Shown here piece by piece: positions 57,601 through 64,000 of a DNA stretch of 64,000 nt. The translations under genes and the position numbers were made by a program. The notes beneath the pieces are model-generated. The model saw only the letters and a list, made by a program, of their open reading frames with translations. It was not told the DNA's origin and did no database searches. The stretch's first letter is position 1. Every line of letters begins with the position of its first letter. Origin of the DNA: Aldrovandia affinis (taxonomy: Eukaryota; Chordata; Actinopteri; Notacanthiformes; Halosauridae); assembly GCA_029706075.1 (NCBI GenBank), contig JAINUG010000049.1, forward strand, positions 868,001 to 932,000, written 5' to 3'.

Positions 57601-60600
57601 AACCGTTTGAAAACCCATCATCCTCGGAGTCCCTGGAGTCTGTGCGGGCATCTGTCCCAGGTTCCTTAGCTCGTTGAGTGAAACGGTCCACTCGCATGTT
57701 TATTGGGAAATCAATGTTTGTTATTATTATTATTAATAATAATAATAATAAGAAGAAGAAGACAAATTAGGCTACATGCACCACTGCAGAATAACATTGT
57801 TATTTGCATAATTGTTAATTCGATGAAATTGCTTTTAATTTATTGGGAACACTAAACACACTGTTGATAAGAGTCTGGCTTGACTAAACTGATTTAGCTA
57901 ATAAATATTTTTCAAAAACTGAAATAATTATCAGTTAGTGTTCACAATGTTAACTTACATTTGAGTAGAGGTTTCTTGCCATAGTGCACCCCCAACCCTT
58001 ACCCTAAGAGATAGGGACCCATTCAGGCTCATACCTGCATAGTATGTAACTTCATTCCATCAGAGGTATAATTGGAGCAGGGAAAGTGGAATTGACATTT
58101 TGGCTCCTCTCTGTCAACTAGTAATTATGGTTAAAATGAAGTGATTGCATGACTTAAATAATGTCTCCAATTAAAGCATCCAGCACTCAAGTGGATTAAA
58201 GACCAAATGCATATGGTGCCTCAGGGGCCTGAGCTTGGTCCCCCTCTGGGTCAAACGATTGATCAAAGATGGAGAATAATAACACTTCAGTGAAGCAGTG
58301 GTGGGAGGGTGGCTTTCGTCCGCCTACGTGGACGTCGTCACGGCCACCAGCAGCAGCTCATTGAACCCTTTTGTGCGGACGAAGGGGCTGAAGATCTCAC
58401 TTCTGCCCTCCGACCCTTACACCTTCGCTGGCCACAGTCAAGGTCAGTGGGGCTTCCAGCTGGCAGCTCCTGGATCCTGGAGAGGTGCACCTCTCTCTCG
58501 CACACAACTCTCTCCGTGGGGTTCTGCCAGGTCAGGAGCAGCCCCATTTGGACACCTCTGAACCCCGTCCTTAATTAAAAGAAACAAAAATATCTAGAAA
58601 GTTGATATTAGTTGACATAATGGAGAGCATTACCCTGACTCTCTTTGGGGTGCTGCTCTCTTACTTATAACACTCCTTTGTATGTGTGTTGTTGGCTGAG
58701 CTTATTGTTGTTGTTGTTTTTAATAACTTTATTATCTAATGCTTGTCAATTTATCTGACAAGTTGGCAGAGTCTAGCACTCTTGCACCATACTGTCTGTC
58801 TCTTAGGGTTATAATTCCCCCCTCTATGGTAGCACTGCGCTTTGATTCCTGATCGAAACGCCCGTGTTCATGATGTCTGGATAAGTGTCTGCCAAATGGC
58901 GGTAACGTAACGTAACGTAATGACGCCACAGCTATGAATCTAAATGTCTCTAAAAATCTAGATATCTCTCTGCTAATTTTCATGTGATTGGCTAGTTATG
59001 TGTTTATTACTGTGCAGGCTATAGAGGTATAGCTGATACAGCTGAACGTTATTTATGAAGTTTAGCCTAGATTACTTGCTAATTACATCAGAGATACGGA
59101 GCATCCAGACAGAAATTGAATAGCCATAATAATATTGTCCAAGCCTTTGTTCGTTGTATGGCTAATTTATTTGCATTCTCGTTCTTCCACTTTCTCACAT
59201 GTTTCAATAGATAGGCTATATTTTTGAGGTGCAGGATGTGTCTGGTGCAACTTGTCTCGTGCTGAAAAAGGGAAGTCTTTGTTTCCCTGCCTTAATGCAA
59301 TATCGCTATCCAATTCTCGCCTGTACCTGCCCACTTGTCTTGTCGAAAGAATATTTAACTAAATTCTTAGTGAGTTTCCCCACATTTAATAGTGATTTAA
59401 GCACCATGTAAATTGTTTCTATACATTTCCCCGGGACTGGGATAAACAACGTCTGACATCATTTCAAAAAATGAATATATTCTAGTTTACACTTTGATTA
59501 TTAATTCAGCGAACCCCCGCCCATCCCGTTATTTTTGAGGTAACAATAATGCATGAGTTTACACATAAACTAGGCTACATAAAGGTAAAAAAAACGTCCC
59601 ACGTGTCTTAATTGCGTGTCCTGTTGCAGTCTCTTGAACTCCTTGTAACAACAATGTAATACTTCAACACAAAATTGCTAGGATAAAAAGTAAAAACGGC
59701 TCCCAGTGTTTTCTGTCAAGAAATAGATTAACGAAACGCGCCATGTCGTCTCATTAAATCGCATGCTCGTGGTATTGAATAAGAGCGATACTGTACTCCT
59801 GGTATAGGCTAGGTGGATGGCAGGGAGTGAGGGAGAGAGTATTGGATGTGGTGCATGAAGACGGAGACACAAAGAAAGAGAAAGTCTTGAAGAATTCGAG
59901 GCCGTGTCCCGGCAGGTGCAAGCGGACGCATTCCTGGCTGTAAGCTGCTGATTATCAAAGGAATTCCAGCGCAAGCGAAGACAGGCTGCGACAGACCCCT
60001 CAACCGCAGCTTTCTCCGCACCCCCGCACCCCGTTTCTCTCTCAACCATCCTAACTACCCCCAGTCCCCGTGGCGTCCACCAGCCCATTCACGAAAGCGA
60101 CGGGGACAATTAAGTCAGTAAAAGAGAGGGGAGGAGGGGACAGGCAGCTGGCGAACAGAATCCAAGATAAAACCCGCAGATTATGAAACAAACATAAAGC
60201 CAACGAAACAAACTGTAAAGATTGCCCCGCTGTTCCCGAGGTGAAAAGAATATGGGGCCGGTACTACGTGTCTGATTGTCTGTGTATACGTTCTCACTAC
60301 TTTCAATAACAGGTTTGCTACCCAAATTACACATTGCAATTATAAAGTAGCCTATTATTAATTTATTTATTCCATGTGTAGCTAAAAACAATTTCACACG
60401 AAATATAGACTGAACACACACATTTGCAGTGCAGTGCGACGAGAATAGGGTTGAGCCTTTAAATTCTGAAGTTTTGTTTTAATAATCTCGTATTATATAG
60501 CCTAGCTAATAACTTTTAATTACACGATTTGAAAACATACATTAATATCATAATATCAGTGTTGAATAATTTCACTATTTCAAAGCCTTTTCGATTGTAT

Positions 60601-61313
60601 TTATTCGTTTAATCGTTTTTGCTTGTGTCAGGTAATTGATAATAGTGTTAATGTAATTAAAGCCGCTAACTGCTGCTTGCGCAGCGCACCAAGAGCGGCA
60701 CGTGCTTGGTGACAGGTGTGCGTCAGAGAGCGCCTCGCTGTGCTAGGTAAAGAGGCCTCAGTTGTTCACTGTATAATAATAATAATAATAACAGACCAAC
60801 GGGACTACTGGGCCGGTCGCACGGCAGGTGGAGATGTGCACACGGTGCACGAACAGAAAGCAGACGTATTGCGCAGCAACATTCAATAGCCTATTCGACA
60901 GCTATTCTCGAGGAAATGAATGCCAGCCAACTATTACAGGGCACGGACTCTCACCGGGCTTTCGCGACTGAATTGAACTGCTATTTTCACATCTGTCTCG
61001 TGCTTGTATTGAACAATCAACAACAATCATGCAAACATCACAAACGTTCAAACCAACTGGATAACGTATTTATATAACGTAGCTATATAAACTAAAATGG
61101 TTAATTTTCCAGAATGTTTTCTACTATCTATGTATTACAGTAACTGTAAAGTGTACTACAACTTTTTAAAACTACCTTTATAATAGTGCTAAAAATATCC
61201 CGAGCCAGGGGTTTGGAAATATACGTGGCAGCCGAACTGGGTTTAATATCTTATCTAAGTAGGCTAAGCCCCCTTTTCGGCAGTAATCACACAGGTCACG
61301 TTGCAGTTTATGT
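54672..61313. other. Intergenic region between zdhhc24 and the insm1-like gene
   Basis: No gene is supported. It has (ATT/AAT/AAG)n at 57719-57762, a SINE tail at 58872-58895 with (acgta)n, and (AAT)n at 60773-60791. Blocks 56570-57130, 57360-57680 and 59800-60290 are of mixed composition and could be regulatory. A coding-looking stretch is listed at 58288-58441. Confidence 0.4.
58288..58441 (+). other. Possible orphan exon
   Basis: Between the acceptor-like aacacttcag (58278-58287) and the donor AAG|GTCAGT at 58441 one frame reads SAYVDVVTATSSSSLNPF and on, with G/C favoured at third positions, unlike the surroundings. I recognise no family and see no partner exon. Confidence 0.2.
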
Positions 61314-61319
61314 TTTATT
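61314..61319 (-). terminator. Poly(A) signal of the insm1-like gene
   Basis: TTTATT on the plus strand is AATAAA on the minus strand, about 475 bp after the stop codon. Confidence 0.5.
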
Positions 61320-61791
61320 GCAGTAAATAAGCAAACACATGATAATACAAAAGTACAAAATTCGATTTGGTGATTTCATTCTAACACACACGCAACGTTC
61401 AAAACAAGAGCTCTCGCTGGACAGTTTGTTTTCAGCTTACGTACGTAATGAATGCATTTCAACCATACTATAAAAAGCAGCAAATAAGATCCGTACAAAA
61501 GGCCATAAATAAATAAATATAATTTAACATGTATCCCCTTTGAGGAAAACATACGCAAAGACAAACACATACACAATACATTTATAAGGCTAAGAGGCTA
61601 GACAGATTTGGATGCTTAATTTATATTTACTTTTGTGTTAATAGGCAAATGTTTGTAAATGTCCCAAACACAACAGTACAAACTGAGAAAACAATCTCTG
61701 TGAAGACGCGAGGAAAGTTTTCGATTGAGGCAAAAGCAAGTGGAAGAATCTTCACAGTAATTTTGGTAACTCAGGAGTGTTTTTCCAGTTG

Positions 61792-63078
61792 TCAATCCGT
61801 AAGAGACAGTAAAATAACCTGCCTGCTTTCCGTTGGGTGACATTTGTTGATGTGTCTCGTCAGGCCAGGTGAGGAGAAAAAATTCTCGCCACAGAATCTG
61901 CAAGGGTACACCTCGCCGACCCCAGTGACTGCTGCCGCGGCAGAGTCCTTCCCGAGGTACACAGGGCCAGATTCGATTGCGTTCGGTCTTGCCTTCTTCA
62001 CTGTGGAATGTGTGCTCTTTTGCTGCAAACTGCTCGCCTGCCTGTTGTGTAGTGCCAGGTGTTTCCTCAAGTACGCTTGTCGCCTGAATTTCTTGCAACA
62101 TTGCGGACAGTCGAACGTCATCTCCTCTTCGGAACCAGAGTCGGAGAGCTGCGGAGAAGGTGTGCTTGCTTCTCTGCTGTTAACCCCATGGCCCTGGGTG
62201 ACTGGTAGATGGGCAGACTGGGTGTCCTCGCGTTCGGGGGAGCTGCAGTTGGGATGCGCGCTCCTTGGCTTGTGCCAGCGCCGATGCGAAGCCAGGTTGG
62301 CTGGACAGCTGAAGACTTTATCGCATTCAGTGCAGCGGTACTCGACCCTAACTATTCGGGAGCACTTGTGCTGCGCTAAGGTTAGGGGGTCCGAGTATCG
62401 CTCCCTGCAGAGTTGGCAAATAAACTCTCCAAGGGGGCTGTTGGACCGCGGCTTGGCATCCTCATCTGGGCTTTCTTTGATCCGCAGCCCAAGGACTGGC
62501 GATGTAGTGACCTCATCCCGGTATACCTGTTTTTTCTCTGCAGGAGTGGAACTTGAGGGCTTCAGCTTTTTTGGGTTCGCATGCTTGGCTTTGGTGTTTG
62601 AGGAGGCGGGTCGCTTCACAGCGGCAGCAACTGACGCGCTGCACATGGAACCCAGTTTTGTGGTCATTTCTGCCAAAGAGGGAATGAAAGTCATTGGTGA
62701 ACCGTTAATGGTCAGGCTTGGTTCTGGAAAGGATTCAGCTTGAACGGGAGAGCTGGAGTTACGCTTTCGGTCAAGGCAGTCCCCCGAAGGACAGTGCTGG
62801 GGGTACTCTGCGATTGCAGGCCGGTTTGGACTCAGGGCCGGAGCGCATTGAGCTTCGGGCATTCCTCCAAATCTCACCCTACTCTGTATGCTTTGAAGGT
62901 AGCTGCTGCAAACGGATGACAAGGTCGCGGTGCTGCCCTGTGTTCTGTCTGTAGTGAAAGGCATGGTTGAGGCAAAGACGGGTTCTTGGAAACTTTGCGA
63001 TGACGAACAATCCTCTCTCACTCTGTAGGAGACGGCACCAGCCTTTCTACTGCGCTTTACCAAAAAACCCCGTGGCAT
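61792..63078 (-). CDS. insm1: INSM1-type SNAG zinc-finger repressor, intronless
   Basis: INSM proteins are nuclear repressors that drive neuroendocrine and late neuronal progenitor differentiation. The ATG at 63076-63078 starts the SNAG motif MPRGFLVKRSRK, followed by VSYRVRE as in human INSM1. The 428-residue frame has no intron, as in the family. EVTTSPVLGLRIKE (189-202) and PLGEFICQLC (215-224) are INSM1 signatures. Fingers: about 219-240 (C2HC-like, ending HKC), 248-269 (YRCTECDKVF...HRRWH), 322-344 (FDCPQCCKKF...HLALH) and 391-414 (YPCRFCGENF...HINKCH). Human INSM1 has five; its fourth (CPVCGESF) has no match here between 345 and 390. The C-terminus RQVILL matches. The open frame extends 81 codons upstream of the ATG without stop, but SNAG must be N-terminal, which fixes this start. 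Confidence 0.92.
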   Translation of the reverse strand: MPRGFLVKRSRKAGAVSYRVREDCSSSQSFQEPVFASTMPFTTDRTQGSTATLSSVCSSYLQSIQSRVRFGGMPEAQCAPALSPNRPAIAEYPQHCPSGDCLDRKRNSSSPVQAESFPEPSLTINGSPMTFIPSLAEMTTKLGSMCSASVAAAVKRPASSNTKAKHANPKKLKPSSSTPAEKKQVYRDEVTTSPVLGLRIKESPDEDAKPRSNSPLGEFICQLCRERYSDPLTLAQHKCSRIVRVEYRCTECDKVFSCPANLASHRRWHKPRSAHPNCSSPEREDTQSAHLPVTQGHGVNSREASTPSPQLSDSGSEEEMTFDCPQCCKKFRRQAYLRKHLALHNRQASSLQQKSTHSTVKKARPNAIESGPVYLGKDSAAAAVTGVGEVYPCRFCGENFFSSPGLTRHINKCHPTESRQVILLSLTD

Positions 63079-63450
63079 TGTGATTGTTAATATTCCTCGT
63101 ACGAAACAATTCAATATAAGACTTGCAAACGAATTCTCTCCGCAACGTAACGCAAAACAGCAGCTCTCGATTGCTTTCAAACTATAAATCTGCTCTATAC
63201 CTTTGCTCAGACGCGCCTCCAAACTCCGACTGACTCTTCCTACCTCGTCTGGTCTTTTTAAAGGCGCTGTGTGCTCATTGTGCGCCCGAGGGAACGCAGA
63301 TGGCTGCGGCCCAAGCGCCAATAGTGGCGGCAGGCAACCTGATCCACCCGGGGTCTCGGGGGAGTGGAGCGGCAGATGTCAGTCCCCCCCTCTCCCGCCA
63401 TACCCCCCACTCCCTGACGCGTGGTCCCTCATCATTATGTAGATTGGGCA
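63079..63450 (-). promoter_or_regulatory. insm1-like promoter region
   Basis: On the minus strand a TATA-like tttaaaa lies at 63256-63262, about 180 bp before the ATG. Two CAGATG/CATCTG E-boxes are at 63297-63302 and 63373-63378. INSM1 promoters are known to be activated by NeuroD/neurogenin through E-boxes, so these are reasonable candidates. Confidence 0.4.
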
Positions 63451-63747
63451 ATGCCACACGCCAAGCTTCTCCTGCTTTTGTTCGCCCGCTCTCCTCCGGG
63501 ACTTCATTCAGCACACACGTGCCGTATCTTTGTCTCCATTCAACAGGGAACAGAATGGAAAGAGGGGAAAAGTGTACGTGTGTGACGAGGAGGGTCGAGG
63601 GGCCGTGGAAGTAGGGAGTGCGCAATGGGGGAGGGAGACCATCGTATACAGTAGGTGTGCCAGAAGAGGGGGGTCCCCAACGAATCTCCGAAATATTAAG
63701 ATGGATAAAAAAGTTTAAAATTCCAGCTCCACCAGTCTAGCCCCCCT

Positions 63748-63782
<35 letters not shown>

Positions 63783-64000
63783 TACACATACACATACACA
63801 CACACCCTCCAGCGTCTGATCCCGACAATAGGGACAGTCTGCCGTGGTATTGTCAGCGAAATTAACCCTTTTCATCACCCGTCTCCAATCCGGCACAAAA
63901 AAGACACTCCATCCACACCCCCCTCTCTTTCTTCTTCTAAAAAAAGGAGGAATATATTTCGATCGGCATCAGGCACTTCCATACTTCCATAACGCGATAA
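63451..64000. other. Region upstream of the insm1-like gene
   Basis: A CA microsatellite at 63758-63806 (with catacacatacac variants) is the only clear feature. No gene is seen to the window edge. Confidence 0.5.

Overview
This window is vertebrate nuclear DNA, almost certainly from a ray-finned fish and probably a teleost. The genes are split by GT-AG introns, the orthologues are vertebrate, and the background holds fish-type tRNA-derived SINEs, Tc1/mariner, pogo, Harbinger-like and THAP/SWIM-encoding DNA transposons plus many dinucleotide microsatellites. There is no bacterial or phage content. Most open frames in the window are chance; six protein-coding genes are supported.

Layout from left to right: (1) 1285-7409, plus strand, the 3' part of kat5 (Tip60), with the complete MYST acetyltransferase core in eight exons; the chromodomain part lies outside the window. 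(2) 9500-11614, minus strand, rnaseh2c in four coding exons, tail-to-tail with kat5 as in mammals; a candidate 5' UTR exon with CRE-like and ZNF143-like sites lies near 12.8 kb. (3) 18531-22500, plus strand, a FoxA-class forkhead gene, whose forkhead frame and C-terminal frame do not match. (4) 31369-43426, minus strand, a multi-exon gene that I identify as a kizuna (KIZ) homologue from its C-terminus and its coiled coil. (5) 45090-52486, plus strand, zdhhc24, a three-exon DHHC palmitoyltransferase. Its first intron holds a nearly intact pogo element and its second a decayed Tc1 element. (6) 61792-63078, minus strand, an intronless INSM1-type SNAG/zinc-finger gene.

The most interesting reading is positional. 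FOXA, KIZ and INSM genes lie near one another on human 20p11 (FOXA2, KIZ, INSM1), and FOXA1 and INSM2 lie near one another on 14q. Here a FoxA gene, a KIZ-like gene and an INSM gene sit within 45 kb, interleaved with genes whose human orthologues are on 11q13 (KAT5, RNASEH2C, ZDHHC24). The block may be a further whole-genome-duplication copy of the FOXA-KIZ-INSM neighbourhood that mammals have lost. The second strong signal is a pair of related transposons with a THAP exon on one strand and a SWIM zinc-finger exon on the other, one copy nested inside a SINE.

The long gaps (22.5-31.3 kb and 54.7-61.3 kb) hold microsatellites, SINE and LINE tails and AT-rich single-copy sequence with no gene I can support. 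All spliced models are mine, from splice signals and remembered protein families; no alignment or database search was run.
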